Under the pieces are notes generated by a model. The model made no database searches, was not told where the DNA came from, and saw nothing but the letters and a program-made list of their open reading frames with translations. Source: Vibrio metoecus (GTDB lineage: Bacteria > Pseudomonadota > Gammaproteobacteria > Enterobacterales > Vibrionaceae). Taken from it: a DNA stretch of 64,000 nt. Shown one piece after another: positions 10,367 to 20,296 of this stretch; the first letter of the stretch is position 1; each line of letters opens with the position of its first letter. The DNA lies in NCBI RefSeq assembly GCF_000696385.1, contig NZ_JJMN01000064.1, positions 186,001 to 250,000 on the forward strand, in the 5' to 3' direction. The position numbers were made by a program, and so were the translations under genes.

Positions 10367-11246
10367 AAGCGACTCGCGACCAATGATTGATGATGTAATC
10401 GATCAGGGCTTGGGTACGTTCTGGCAAGAATTTTCGCTGCGGATGGAGTAAATACACATCCGCCCCTTAAATATCCCATTCGGGGAGTAACTCGACCAAT
10501 TTTCCCTCATTCAATAAGGGGGCCATCAAGCCTCTTGGTAGGCGGGCAATTCCCATGCCTTGTAAGGTCGCTTGTACTATGGTGTCCAGTTCATCAGAGC
10601 ATAGGCGTGCTGCGGGTACAAATTGCACTTTCTGCTCACTGTGTCGATGTTGGAAAATCCACGGTAGCTTGTGGTTGAGGCTAAGCAATGGGGAGTGGGT
10701 GAGCTGTTGTGGATGAGAGAGTGAGAGTGTGGCGGAAAACGTTGGGCTGGCGCACAACACTGAGGGGTTACGCGCCAGTTTGCGGGCAACCCAATCTGAT
10801 TCTGGTTGTGGGCCAAAGCGCAGTGCGATATCCAAATCCCGCTGCGTGAAATAATCCAGCCCCGAGCTGACTTGCATACGCAAAGTGACGTTAGGATGCT
10901 GCTCAGAAAATTCTAACGCTAAAGGCGTGAGTTGATGACGTAGCGGTAACACGGGGGCACTAATGGCAATTTCACCGCGGTAATCACGTTTAGCTTGCTC
11001 GACTTGATCTTGTTTACGCTCGATTTCGGCAAAGAGCTCTGCATAAGTGTGGAACAGTTGTTCCCCTTCTTTGGTCAGCACCAGTTCTTTACTGTTGCGG
11101 ATCAGTAAAATGCTGCCAGTGTCTTGTTCAAGTTGCTGAATACGTCGGCTAAGTGTGCTGGTGGACATCGATTTCTGTTTGGCCGCTAAGGCAAAACTAC
11201 CACAGCGAACGACGGTCAAAAAAAGCGCCAGATCATCGAGTTTCAT
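10344..11246 (-). CDS. LysR-family regulator with an in-frame premature stop
   Basis: The start is chosen at [13 protein letters not shown] (11246), the standard LysR N-terminus, rather than the longer frame from 11279. Helix-turn-helix is at residues 3-60 ([25 protein letters not shown]), then the substrate-binding domain. Translation stops at TAA (10467-10469) after 259 residues. The same frame then continues without a break for 40 more codons ([26 protein letters not shown]...) to TAG at 10344. That tail is the usual LysR C-terminus and gives the normal 300 residues. One base (AAA to TAA) or a pair of sequencing errors would account for it. Divergent to the MFS exporter gene, which it probably controls. 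Confidence 0.8.
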
Positions 11247-11282
11247 GCTTAATCCCATTTTTGCAATTTTGCGTCCCATTCT

Positions 11283-11297
11283 ATCCTATTTTAGGAT
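11283..11297. promoter_or_regulatory. Putative LysR-type operator between the regulator and the MFS gene
   Basis: The perfect palindrome ATCCTA-TTT-TAGGAT contains T-N11-A (11284-11296), the core pattern of LysR-type binding sites. It lies between the two divergent start codons, 36 bases from the regulator and 69 bases from the exporter. Confidence 0.55.
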
Positions 11298-11366
11298 GGT
11301 TGTGATTTGGTTATCTTGTGCCACAAAGTCCTATTTCGCGACGATAATCGACCACAAAGAGAACCC

Positions 11367-12772
11367 ATGCATTCCGATCCACACCCTTTACCTGCCGCTA
11401 ACCCACGCATCATTTTTGCTAGCGTGGCGTTAGTGATTGCCCTTGGCTCACTTGAAAAAAGCATCGTCACCACACCACTTGCCCTGATAGGACAAGATCT
11501 CTCCGCAGGGAGTGCCTTAACGTGGGTCATTACGGCTTATTTGCTTGCCGCTACGGCGGTATTACCCGTGTATGGCAAACTCAGCGATCTGTTTGGGCGA
11601 GTACGTATGCTGAACATCAGCATTGGAATTTTCATTGTGGGGTCGGCGCTCTGTACGTTTGCTTATGATTTACCCACGTTGATTGGCGCGCGTGTGATTC
11701 AAGGTATTGGCGGCGGCGGGTTGATTGCGCTGGCTTTTACCGTGATTGCCGATTCCATTCCGGCTCGTGAAGTTGGAAAAATATCAAGGCTACATTTCCG
11801 CGGTCTATGCGGTTTCTAGCATTGCAGGCCCTTTGCTCGGGGGCTATTTTGCCGATCATTTAAGTTGGCGCTGGGTGTTTGGCATTAACTTGCCACTGGG
11901 TTTGGTGGCACTGTATATGGTGAATCGTCATCTCAAACACCTTAATCAAAAACGCCAAAGCCGGTTTTGATTGGTTGGGGGCTGGGCTACTCATGGTCTT
12001 CACCACCTTGCTTTTACTTCAACTCTCGTCACATACCTTTCTTCCTTCGGGGTGGGGAGCCTTTGCTCTTTTGCTCTGTTTGGGGTTGTTGATCTTGGTG
12101 GAAAGACAGGTCAGTGACCCGATTTTACCTGCGCGACTGGCACGTTTGCCCGGTTATTTAACCGCGATTAGTTTGATTATGATTGCGCAGATGCTGATGT
12201 TTGCACTGCTGGTGTATATGCCACTTCAACTGCAATGGCAAAAGGGGCTTTCGCCCTCACAAAGTGGTTCCGCCATGGTGATCTTTATGTTCAGTATCAC
12301 GACTGGCGCGTATCTCGGCGGCAAGTGGGTCGCTCGCTCAGGGCGATACAAAGCTCTGGTGGTGGGCGGTTTTCTGCTGTCTGCTTTGGCGATGTGGCAA
12401 ATACATTATGATCTTTGGGTGCACTTATCGCTGGGTGTTGCCGGTCTAGGTTTAGGTTTTACTTTGCCTGCGCTTGGTGTCGTGGTGCAAAGCGTACTGC
12501 CTGCGCGTGATCGTGGCATTGGGATGTCACTGTTTAACTTTGGCCGTGAACTCGGCGGTGCATTGGGTGTGGCATTTTGTTCGGCCCTGTTTTACTTGCG
12601 CGTTCCACAAACTGTGACAGTGAGCGAACACGGCAGCCAAGCCGCATCGATCACTTCAGACGTTCTCGCTCAGGGATTTAGTCTGGTGTATTTGGGGATG
12701 AGCTTGTTAGGTCTGCTTGCTATGTTGATCACTGCATGGCGTTTACGCCGTGATGCATTGAAGGCAGAATAA
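11367..12772 (+). CDS. MFS multidrug transporter, DHA2/EmrB-like (two frameshifts in this sequence)
   Basis: Restored length about 467 residues with about 14 membrane segments. Motif A is GKLSDLFGRVRML (about residue 70) and motif C lies in VIQGIGGGGLIALAFTVIAD. Proton-driven drug efflux at the inner membrane is the family role; substrates are unknown. The frame breaks at two A5 runs, 11777-11781 and 11948-11952. Reducing each to A4 gives seamless REVGKYQGYISAVYAVSS and LNQNAKAGFDWLGAGLL. Two identical homopolymer errors are the simplest reading. Divergently paired with the LysR gene. Confidence 0.82.
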
Positions 12773-12790
12773 TTATCGACCAAGATAGCC

Positions 12791-12820
12791 AAGCGTATCT
12801 TACTTAGGTAGGATACGCTT
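12791..12820 (+). terminator. Hairpin after the MFS gene, terminator-like
   Basis: AAGCGTATC / GATACGCTT form a 9-bp perfect stem, extendable by TAC/GTA, 18 bases after the MFS stop. No T-run follows, so termination is uncertain. It directly precedes the guanidine riboswitch. Confidence 0.45.
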
Positions 12821-12831
12821 CACATCAGGAA

Positions 12832-12875
12832 GTGAGGACGACCTCACCACTCCATTTCTTTTCGGGGACGACCCC
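12832..12875 (+). promoter_or_regulatory. Guanidine-II riboswitch (mini-ykkC)
   Basis: Two hairpins with identical ACGA tetraloops: GTGAGG-ACGA-CCTCAC (12832-12847) and GGGG-ACGA-CCCC (12864-12875), separated by 16 bases. Two stems with ACGR loops just ahead of the ribosome binding site (GAGG, 12881-12884) define the guanidine-II class. In this class guanidinium dimerises the loops and frees the Shine-Dalgarno. It sits 17 bases before an SMR exporter gene, the usual target. Confidence 0.9.
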
Positions 12876-12892
12876 ATATATGAGGTATATAT

Positions 12893-13207
12893 ATGGCGTG
12901 GTTAATCCTCTTTCTCGCCGGTATTTGTGAAATCGCTTGGGCGATTGGTCTGAAATACAGTGAAGGCTTTAGTAAGCCACTGGCTTCTGTCGCTACCTTG
13001 TCTGCGTTGATCATCAGCTTTGTGTTACTGGGCGTTGCCTTGCGCACTCTGCCATTAGGTGTGGCTTATGGAATGTGGGTAGGGATTGGTGCTGTTGGTA
13101 CGGCACTCGCCGCCGCTTTCTTATTTGGTGAAGCCTTAACCGTGGTTAAGTTAATCAGTTTACTTTTGATTATCGCAGGGATTGCTGGGCTAAAAATGAG
13201 TGCCTAA
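12893..13207 (+). CDS. gdx: Guanidinium exporter Gdx (SugE), SMR family
   Basis: 104 residues with four membrane helices, the normal SMR size. The conserved membrane-embedded glutamate is E13 in LILFLAGICEIAWAIGLKYS. The GMWVGIGAVGTA motif and the pattern around Trp16 and Gly17 resemble SugE/Gdx rather than EmrE. Gdx proteins are dual-topology dimers that export guanidinium in exchange for protons. The guanidine-II riboswitch in the leader supports this substrate directly. ATG at 12893 follows GAGG with 8-base spacing. Confidence 0.9.
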   Translation: MAWLILFLAGICEIAWAIGLKYSEGFSKPLASVATLSALIISFVLLGVALRTLPLGVAYGMWVGIGAVGTALAAAFLFGEALTVVKLISLLLIIAGIAGLKMSA

Positions 13208-13591
13208 CATCATCACCTAAAGCCAGAGCCGTTATGCTTAATCGGCTCTGGTGAATGGCTTTAGAACAACTCAATTTTCGGCAAAGGATTTAGCAGGATA
13301 AATAGACGTACAGATTAGACTAAAGAGGTAAATTATTTTTTTTCAATAAAAACAAAATTATGTGTCTCTTATAAGCATCTGTTTCAACGGTTTGCAATTT
13401 CATAACCTAGACTAATTAAGAAAATACTCAAATTAGAAACAAACAAAACGTCGATTTTGTACTAAGTGATCACCACCACGGGTTGGCTAGCGGGTTTGTC
13501 TATCTACTTGAAGGCTTTGATGACGAGTAGGTTGAGACATTTGGGGAGCCATATTTTATGGCATGTAACAAGGAACGTGAGGCGCGCTGTT
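13208..13591. other. Intergenic region after gdx, with one hairpin
   Basis: A 9-bp stem CCAGAGCCG / CGGCTCTGG (13223-13251) shortly after gdx is probably its terminator, although it lacks a clean T-run. The remainder is AT-rich and should hold the promoter of the following chemoreceptor gene. I see no gene in it. A longer reading of the receptor from 13466 is possible, but its N-terminus looks non-coding. Confidence 0.5.
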
Positions 13592-15286
13592 ATGAAGTGG
13601 TTTAAAAACTTATCCATTACCCAAAAAATGATCGCTTTAGTCGGATGTTTATTAGTTTTAACTCTAGTCGTATCTGCGTATTCCATTTCAAAAATGAAAA
13701 AGGTCGCCGTTGAAATACACAGCATAGCCCACGACAACATGCCGCTCGCTAAATTGATGACGGATATGACCGTGCATCAGCTGGAAGGTGCAATTACTCT
13801 AGAAAGAGTCTTCCGTGTAGCGAAAATCGAAAGTCAAGAAGGTAAGCAACAGCAAGCCCAACTTGAAACCCAATTGCGTGATTTGGTCGGCGCGTTTAAA
13901 CAAGAACTTAGCCAAGCCCGCCAAAAACTCAGTGCCGCGATTGTTGACTCAACCTCCCCAACCATCCGCGAAAATTTGAATAGCCTAGAACAAATTCTTG
14001 ATTCACTCAGTAATCAGCACAATGAGTTTGAACGCCAGCTCGATAGCCTACTAAGTGAACTTCATGCGGGTAAAGATGTTCAGCTGCTGGCAGAACAAGC
14101 CCACCAACTAGAAAAGTTGCAAGTGACACTCGATGAGCAGTTAGTTGATGTGCTGCGTAAAATTGAGCAAACGACAGAGAAATCGGTGCTTGTAACCGAG
14201 CAACAAGAACAGGAAGCCTTTTGGGGAATGGTTTACTTAAGCGCTATTTTCGGTTTTGTTTGGCTTGGTTCGTTAGGTTTTTCTTTTAGTAAGCAAATTG
14301 TGGTCTCGATTGCTCGCGCCCGTAAACTGGCAACTGAAATGGCCTCTGGCAACTTCAGTAAGCGAGCCAAAGTAACGACGGGGGATGAAGTGGGTCAGTT
14401 GATTACCAGTATGAATACGACAGCGGAATCACTCAGCCATATGGTGGGGGAAGTCATCGATCGTGCCAATACAATCGCGTCAACCGTGACAGAGCTGGCT
14501 TCTGTGGCGGAAGGCAACAAGCACTCAGTGCAACGGCAGCAAGCGAATACTGAGCAAGTGAGCAGTGCGATGGCGCAAATGGCAATCACGATCACTGAGG
14601 TTGCCAGCAGTGCAGAGGAGTCTTCCGCCTCGACAGCACGAGCTCAAGAAAATGCTCGTCAAAGTTGCAGCGTTCTGGCGCAAACGGAAGCGGTTTCAAG
14701 CCAACTGGTGGCAAACGCCCAACAATCACAACAAATGATTGTCGAGTTAGAGGCAAGTACTCGGCAGATTGAAAGCTTTGTCTTAGTCGTTGAGGGCATT
14801 TCTGAGCAGACTAATTTACTGGCATTAAATGCGGCGATTGAAGCGGCGCGTGCTGGTGAACAAGGGCGTGGCTTTGCCGTTGTGGCTGACGAGGTGCGAG
14901 CGTTAGCTTCCCGCAGCCAACAAGCCACACATGAAATTAAAGGATTGATTCAAACGTTGGTGGAGCGAGCACAAAGCGCAACGAAAATGATTGATTCAAA
15001 CGATCAGCAAATAGAAGACAGCTTTGCTTCCATCTCTGAAGCTCGCAAACAATTAGACTCCATCAATCAAGCTTTGCAAGAACTGACTTCGGCGAATACT
15101 CAAGTTGCGGCCGCGAGTGAGGAGCAATCTGTCGCGGCAGATGAGATTAGCCATAATATGATTGATATCCGTGATGCCGGAGAAACGGTGCTACTCAGCG
15201 CACAAGAAACGGCTCAGGCGAGTGAAGATTTAGCGCAACAAGCTCAAGCGTTGAGATTGTTGATGGGGCGCTTTGTGATCTCATAA
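13592..15286 (+). CDS. Methyl-accepting chemotaxis protein
   Basis: 564 residues from ATG 13592 (GAGG 9 bases upstream), chosen because [18 protein letters not shown] is a typical receptor N-terminus. A longer frame from 13466 adds 42 residues unlike a signal anchor. Membrane segments lie at about residues 13-33 and 213-233. Between them is a glutamine-rich all-helical sensor of the four-helix-bundle type. HAMP follows ([17 protein letters not shown]), then the signalling tip [20 protein letters not shown] near residue 410. Intact. The ligand is not inferable. Confidence 0.88.
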   Translation: MKWFKNLSITQKMIALVGCLLVLTLVVSAYSISKMKKVAVEIHSIAHDNMPLAKLMTDMTVHQLEGAITLERVFRVAKIESQEGKQQQAQLETQLRDLVGAFKQELSQARQKLSAAIVDSTSPTIRENLNSLEQILDSLSNQHNEFERQLDSLLSELHAGKDVQLLAEQAHQLEKLQVTLDEQLVDVLRKIEQTTEKSVLVTEQQEQEAFWGMVYLSAIFGFVWLGSLGFSFSKQIVVSIARARKLATEMASGNFSKRAKVTTGDEVGQLITSMNTTAESLSHMVGEVIDRANTIASTVTELASVAEGNKHSVQRQQANTEQVSSAMAQMAITITEVASSAEESSASTARAQENARQSCSVLAQTEAVSSQLVANAQQSQQMIVELEASTRQIESFVLVVEGISEQTNLLALNAAIEAARAGEQGRGFAVVADEVRALASRSQQATHEIKGLIQTLVERAQSATKMIDSNDQQIEDSFASISEARKQLDSINQALQELTSANTQVAAASEEQSVAADEISHNMIDIRDAGETVLLSAQETAQASEDLAQQAQALRLLMGRFVIS

Positions 15287-15387
15287 AAAAGTTGTCTATA
15301 CTGGAAATTGCTTGTTATTCATAACAATTAAATCACAAAATGCGCAGCCCGTTGTTTTGAGCGGGGTTTGAGTGATAGGAAGCCATT

Positions 15388-16682
15388 ATGTTTTTCTGGA
15401 AAAAAAAGCGGTGACACCGGAAGTCGATTCACAACAGAGCCAAGATGGGGATGTCGTTTTAGCCTTGAAAAATAACATGGCTTACATTGAGTTTGATCCG
15501 CAAGGTAAAATTTTAGACGTGAATTCTCTGTTCTTAAATACGATGGGCTACAACAAAGAAGAGTTGATCGGGCAACATCACCGCATGTTTTGTGATCCTG
15601 AGGCACTCAAAGGTCCAGAATACGCGCATTTTTGGAAGAGTTTGGCGCATGGGCAAGCACAGCGTAAAACCTTCCACCGTATCAAAAAAGATGGTTCAGA
15701 CATTTGGATTGAAGCGATTTATATGCCCGTTCGCAACAGTAGCGGAAAAGTCTATAAAGTGACGAAAGTGGCTTACGATGTTACGAAACAAAAAAACCGT
15801 TCAGATAAACAAGCGGCAATATTTTCGGCGTTGGATCTCTCTTCGGCAGTCATTCGCTTCACCCCTGATGGCTATGTCAAAGATGCCAATGATAATTTCT
15901 TGAGAGCGATGGGCTATCGGTTAGAAGAGATCGTAGGTAAACATCACCGAATGTTTTGTGATGATGCATTTTATCAAGAGAACCCCAACTTTTGGCGCGA
16001 TCTTGCCAAAGGCGAATTTAAATCAGGGCTTTTTCACCGCAAAACCGGCCACGGAAGAGATATTTGGCTAGAGGCAACCTATAACCCAACCTTTAGTGAC
16101 GGTGTCGTGACTCAAGTTGTTAAATTTGCATCAGATGTGACCGAACAAGTATTGAAAGCGAGAGCAACCAAAGATGCTTCACAAATGGCTCAACAAACGT
16201 CAGCCGAGACCGTGAATTTGGCCGAGTCAGGGCGCACTATGATTGATGAGGCGGCGACAATCGCAGGTGGCATCAAAGAATCGATCGTTGGTGCTAATTC
16301 ATTGATGACGGATCTGTCTTCTCAATCACAACGAATTGCTCAAATTGTTACCACCATTAATAAAATTGCTGAGCAAACCAACTTGTTAGCGTTAAATGCG
16401 GCGATTGAGGCCGCGCGCGCGGGTGAGTATGGGCGTGGTTTCGCGGTGGTGGCTGATGAAGTGCGCAGTTTGGCATCCAACACCAGTCAAGCCACCAGTG
16501 AAATCGATAATATTGTGAAACGTAACAGTGAGCTGACGGCACAGTCCAGTGAAACGATGGAACAAATCCAAGCGAAAGTGACAGAGTTCAACGACATGCT
16601 GCTGCAAACGCAGGGTTTGATTGAACAAATCCAAAATGCGGCTGAAAATGTGCAAAAAACCGTCAGTGAGATTGCCGATTAA
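15388..16682 (+). CDS. PAS-PAS methyl-accepting chemotaxis protein, soluble
   Basis: Two tandem PAS domains (about residues 20-125 and 140-250) each carry MGY..EE(L/I).G.HHRMFC, followed by a short MCP signalling domain with [20 protein letters not shown]. There is no membrane segment, so it is a cytoplasmic energy or redox-type receptor, with flavin or heme in PAS as the usual cofactor. AGGA at 15377 favours ATG 15388, reading MFFWKKK. An A8 run (15400-15407) then breaks the frame; A9 would connect it to AVTPEVDS. The uninterrupted alternative begins at GTG 15372. So one A is probably missing in the sequence. Confidence 0.85.
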
Positions 16683-16852
16683 TCCAAGGCTTTTGGGGAT
16701 GTCGGCGATGTTAGTCAATCTGCGTTAAATTAGACGGTGGAGTGAAAAAATTCCGCAGTCTGGTCTGGGTTGGTGGTAGAATCCAACCCTTGTTTTTTCG
16801 GGTGAGCCAAGATTCGGTTCAGCCATTAAGATTACCTATTTCGAGTAAATTC

Positions 16853-18049
16853 ATGCCTTTTTCTCAACTTGGTTTAAGTGACGTTCTCACTCACACTGTG
16901 GCGCAACTTGGTTACCAAACTCCAACTCAAATCCAAACTCAAGCTATCCCTGTTATTTTACAAGGGCGCGATGTTATTGCGGCCGCGCAAACCGGTACCG
17001 GAAAAACCGCTAGCTTTGTTCTGCCGATCCTCGAAAAACTGCGCCAAGGACAAACACAGCGGAAAAAGCGTGTTCGCGCATTGATTCTTGTGCCAACGCG
17101 AGAACTCGCGATGCAGGTAGCGGAAAAAGTGGAGCAGTACGGCAAAGCCACAGGGTTAAAAGGCCTAGCCGTATTTGGTGGTGTGGATGAACAAGCGCAA
17201 AAGCAACGCTTGATTGAGGGCGTCGATGTGTTGGTGGCAACACCAGGACGTTTGATGGATCTCTATGGGCAACGCGCTGTCTATTTCGAAGAAATCGAAA
17301 TGGTGGTACTGGATGAAGCCGATCGCATGTTGGATATGGGCTTTATTGAATCCATCAATAAAATTATTGATTGCTTGCCGAATGAAGTGCAGTTCTTACT
17401 GTTTTCCGCGACACTGTCACGTAAAGTGCGTGAACTGGCGAAAACGGCAGTCAATGATCCTTATGAAATTACTATTGCGGCCAATCAGGCATCAAAAAGC
17501 AACATCAGCCAATGGTTGATCACTGTGGATAAAGACACCAAATCGGCGTTGCTAAGTCATTTAATCACTGAACAGCAGTGGGATCAGGCGCTGATTTTTA
17601 TCGAAACTAAGCATGGTGCAGCCAAACTGGTTACACAGCTAGAAAAGCGCGGGATTCAAGCGGAAGCATTTCACAGCGGCCGTAGCCAAGCGATTCGTGC
17701 ACAATTGCTTGAGGACTTTAAAGCAGGAAAAATCAAATACTTGGTTGCAACCGGTGTTGCGGCGCGCGGCATTGATATTGAGCAACTTTCTCGTGTGGTG
17801 AACTACGATTTACCTTTCCCTGCCGATGAATATGTCCACCGAATTGGCCGAACCGGACGTGCGGATGCGGTTGGTGAAGCCATTTCGTTTGTGTCGAAAG
17901 ATAACTTTAAAAACTTGTGCATGATTGAAAGCCGCTTAGGGCATTTGATTGAACGCCGTGTCGTGGAAGGTTTTGAACCTAAAAAACCAGTGCCGATTTC
18001 GATTCTGAACTATGTGCCAAAGCATAAGCGTGTAACGCAAGAACAATAA
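16853..18049 (+). CDS. rhlE: DEAD-box RNA helicase, RhlE-like
   Basis: 398 residues from ATG 16853; the frame is open further upstream, but MPFSQLGLSDVLTHTV is the family N-terminus. Motifs in order: Q motif (GYQTPTQIQTQAIP), Walker A AAQTGTGKTASF, PTRELAMQV, TPGRLMDL, DEAD box VLDEADRMLDMGF, FSATLS, ATGVAARGIDIE and HRIGRTGR. The C-terminal tail is short and basic, so this is a compact RhlE-group helicase. It unwinds RNA duplexes in the cytoplasm (ribosome assembly or RNA decay). A terminator follows. Confidence 0.9.
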   Translation: MPFSQLGLSDVLTHTVAQLGYQTPTQIQTQAIPVILQGRDVIAAAQTGTGKTASFVLPILEKLRQGQTQRKKRVRALILVPTRELAMQVAEKVEQYGKATGLKGLAVFGGVDEQAQKQRLIEGVDVLVATPGRLMDLYGQRAVYFEEIEMVVLDEADRMLDMGFIESINKIIDCLPNEVQFLLFSATLSRKVRELAKTAVNDPYEITIAANQASKSNISQWLITVDKDTKSALLSHLITEQQWDQALIFIETKHGAAKLVTQLEKRGIQAEAFHSGRSQAIRAQLLEDFKAGKIKYLVATGVAARGIDIEQLSRVVNYDLPFPADEYVHRIGRTGRADAVGEAISFVSKDNFKNLCMIESRLGHLIERRVVEGFEPKKPVPISILNYVPKHKRVTQEQ

Positions 18050-18074
18050 AGAGTGATCGAAATAATAGCGATCA

Positions 18075-18101
18075 AAAAAGCCGGGAGAATCCCGGCTTTT
18101 T
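18075..18101 (+). terminator. Terminator between the helicase gene and vceR (bidirectional)
   Basis: AAAAAGCCGGGA / TCCCGGCTTTTT is a 12-bp stem flanked by A- and T-runs. It can therefore serve the helicase gene on + and vceR on -. Confidence 0.9.
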
Positions 18102-18119
18102 GATGTCTTGTTTTTACGA

Positions 18120-18722
18120 TCAGTTTGGCGCGTAGAGGCACAAAAATGCGTCCACCGCCCGCTGAGTCGTTGCCTTGAGTTCACTCGGTGTCGGCTTGTC
18201 AATCGCACCTAATGAGAAGGGCTCAAAATATTGCGCTGAAAGTAAGGCTTTGAAATGCATTGCGGCGACCCAAGGATCACACTCTTTGAGTGAACCACAC
18301 TCAATTTGGCACGCTATATAGCGGCTTAAGCGCGTCCAACCCCGTTTAGGGCCATTTTCATAATAATGTCGACCAATTTCAGAACGGTCAGCTTCGTGAA
18401 TCGCCATGCGATAAATTGCCATCACTTCTGGTGTTAAAACCGAGTTCAAAAAATTGTAACCAAATTCTAATAGGGCGGGTTTTACCTCTCGATTTTGATC
18501 CAAAGAGAGGAAAGAAAGGGCTATTTGCTCTGTTGCTGACGACTGCATGACGGCAGCAAATATCTCTTCTTTCGAACTAAAATAGTTGTATAGCGTCGCT
18601 TTTGACCCCCCCAATGTCTTTGCAATATGTGACATAGAAGTTTGTTCAAAGCCTTGTTGTGTAAAGGAATCTTTTGCAATTTCTAAAATTGCTTGCCTTT
18701 TTTCTTCGCTTTTTACCCGCAT
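18120..18722 (-). CDS. vceR: TetR-family repressor VceR
   Basis: 200 residues. The N-terminal TetR helix-turn-helix is clear (AILEIAKDSFTQQGFEQTSMSHIAKTLGGSKATLYNYF, residues 10-48). The C-terminal two-thirds is the drug-binding/dimer domain. It is divergent to a vceC-vceA-vceB operon with a palindromic operator between them. This is the arrangement known for V. cholerae VceR, which represses the pump and is released by hydrophobic drugs such as CCCP or bile-type compounds. Intact, with ATG at 18722. Confidence 0.92.
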   Translation of the reverse strand: MRVKSEEKRQAILEIAKDSFTQQGFEQTSMSHIAKTLGGSKATLYNYFSSKEEIFAAVMQSSATEQIALSFLSLDQNREVKPALLEFGYNFLNSVLTPEVMAIYRMAIHEADRSEIGRHYYENGPKRGWTRLSRYIACQIECGSLKECDPWVAAMHFKALLSAQYFEPFSLGAIDKPTPSELKATTQRAVDAFLCLYAPN

Positions 18723-18789
18723 AAAATCGTCTATTTCCAGTTAGAAATTGTGGATAAGTTTCTCTTGACGATTTCCTTCTGTCAAGAGT

Positions 18790-18815
18790 ATAACTGTACG
18801 GTACGGTTTAGTTAT
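18790..18815. promoter_or_regulatory. VceR operator (imperfect palindrome)
   Basis: A 26-base dyad running from ATAACT to AGTTAT through a centre GGTACGG matches its own reverse complement at 20 of 26 positions. It lies between vceR and vceC, 14 bases upstream of the vceC start, so binding would block vceC transcription or elongation. The known VceR site is a long dyad in this same intergenic region. Confidence 0.75.
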
Positions 18816-18828
18816 AAGGTTTTCAAAT

Positions 18829-20283
18829 GTGAAAAATAGCGTTCAATCGGTAGGTTTGCTGCATAAAGCCGCACCTTATTTTGCCATTTCTCTGCTTAGC
18901 GCCTTAGTTTTAACGGGGTGTTCAGTGCCTGAACATCACAATGATCTGGCGGTGATGCGAGAAGCCAATGAGCTTAGCTCGACCAACACTTTTTCTCACC
19001 AAGCTGAAATGGACTGGCCATCAGCAAATTGGTGGCAACGCTATCAAGATGAACAATTAAACCAACTGATCGAGGAGGCGTTGCAGCACTCGCCCTCATT
19101 AGAGGTCGCGATGGCTCGGCTGAAAGGAGCGCAAGGGTTAGCTCGTCAAGCAGGAGCGGCTCGATCATTTGATCTCGGGCTGGCAGCCTCGGCCACGGAA
19201 AGTAAAGTCAGCGAACGTTATCAATCAGCCACGCCGCCGGATGGATGGAATGACTACGGTACTTTGACCCTAAATTTTCAGTATGACTTTGACTTCTGGG
19301 GAAAGAACCGCGCAACCGTGACGGCAGCAACTTCTGAATTAGCGGCAGCTGAAGCGGAAAGTGTGGCAGCGCGTTTGATGATCAGCACATCGATTGCCAA
19401 TGCGTATGCAGAGCTGGCTCGTCTTTATGCCAATCAACACACAGTACATGCCGCATTGGAAGTGCGTAACAAAACCGTTGAGCTTTTAGACAAACGCTAT
19501 GCCAATGGCTTAGAAACGCTAGGCTCTGTAAGCCAAGCGAAAGCGATTGCTGCGAGTGTGGAAGCAGAATGGCTTGGGATTAATGAATCCATCCAGTTAC
19601 AGAAAAATGCTTTGGCCGCTTTGGTGGGTCAAGGGCCAGATCGAGCTCTCACGATTACTGAACCCGATATCCAATTAACTCATCGTTATGGTTTGCCCTC
19701 TGAAGCGGGCGTTGGATTATTGGGGCATCGTGCGGATATTACTGCAGCGCGTTGGCGTGCTGAGGCTGCATCACAACAGGTGGGCATTGCTCAAGCACAA
19801 TTTTACCCAGACGTTACCTTATCGGCATTTATTGGTTATCAAGCATTTGGTCTGGATCATCTGTTTGATAGTGGCAATGACGCAGGTGCGATTGGCCCGG
19901 CGATCTACTTGCCGCTGTTTACTGGGGGGCGTTTAGAAGGGCAACTGACTTCTGCTGAAGCTCGCTACCAAGAAGCGGTCGCTCAATACAATGGCACCTT
20001 AGTGCAAGCTTTGCATGAAGTGGCAGATGTAGTGACAAGCAGCCAAGCTTTACAAGCACGAATTAACAAAACAGAACAAGCCGTACAGCAAGCTGAGCAA
20101 GCATTGCATATTGCGACAAACCGCTATGAAGGTGGCTTAGCCACGTATCTGGATGTTTTGGTGGCTGAAGAATCCTTACTCAGCAATCAAAGAGCGTTAG
20201 TCAATTTGCAGTCACGCGCTTTTAGCCTAGATTTGGCGCTGATCCATGCGCTAGGCGGCGGTTTCGAAACAACAGAATCTTAA
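18829..20283 (+). CDS. vceC: Outer-membrane efflux channel VceC
   Basis: 484 residues from a GTG start (18829; the ATG two bases earlier is followed at once by TGA). The N-terminus has a lipoprotein signal with lipobox LTGC (cysteine about residue 31). TolC-fold outer-membrane factor repeats follow: NWWQRYQDEQLNQLIEEALQHSPSLEVAMARL and the second half GHRADITAARWRAEAASQQVGIAQAQFYPDVTL. It forms the trimeric exit duct for VceAB. It is first in the vceCAB operon, 13 bases before vceA. Confidence 0.93.
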   Translation: MKNSVQSVGLLHKAAPYFAISLLSALVLTGCSVPEHHNDLAVMREANELSSTNTFSHQAEMDWPSANWWQRYQDEQLNQLIEEALQHSPSLEVAMARLKGAQGLARQAGAARSFDLGLAASATESKVSERYQSATPPDGWNDYGTLTLNFQYDFDFWGKNRATVTAATSELAAAEAESVAARLMISTSIANAYAELARLYANQHTVHAALEVRNKTVELLDKRYANGLETLGSVSQAKAIAASVEAEWLGINESIQLQKNALAALVGQGPDRALTITEPDIQLTHRYGLPSEAGVGLLGHRADITAARWRAEAASQQVGIAQAQFYPDVTLSAFIGYQAFGLDHLFDSGNDAGAIGPAIYLPLFTGGRLEGQLTSAEARYQEAVAQYNGTLVQALHEVADVVTSSQALQARINKTEQAVQQAEQALHIATNRYEGGLATYLDVLVAEESLLSNQRALVNLQSRAFSLDLALIHALGGGFETTES

Positions 20284-20296
20284 TGGGTTATCTTCA

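Noticed and set aside
13466-13591. N-terminal extension of the chemoreceptor from 13466.
   Set aside because: The 42 extra residues do not resemble a signal anchor, while ATG 13592 has GAGG in place and a typical receptor start.
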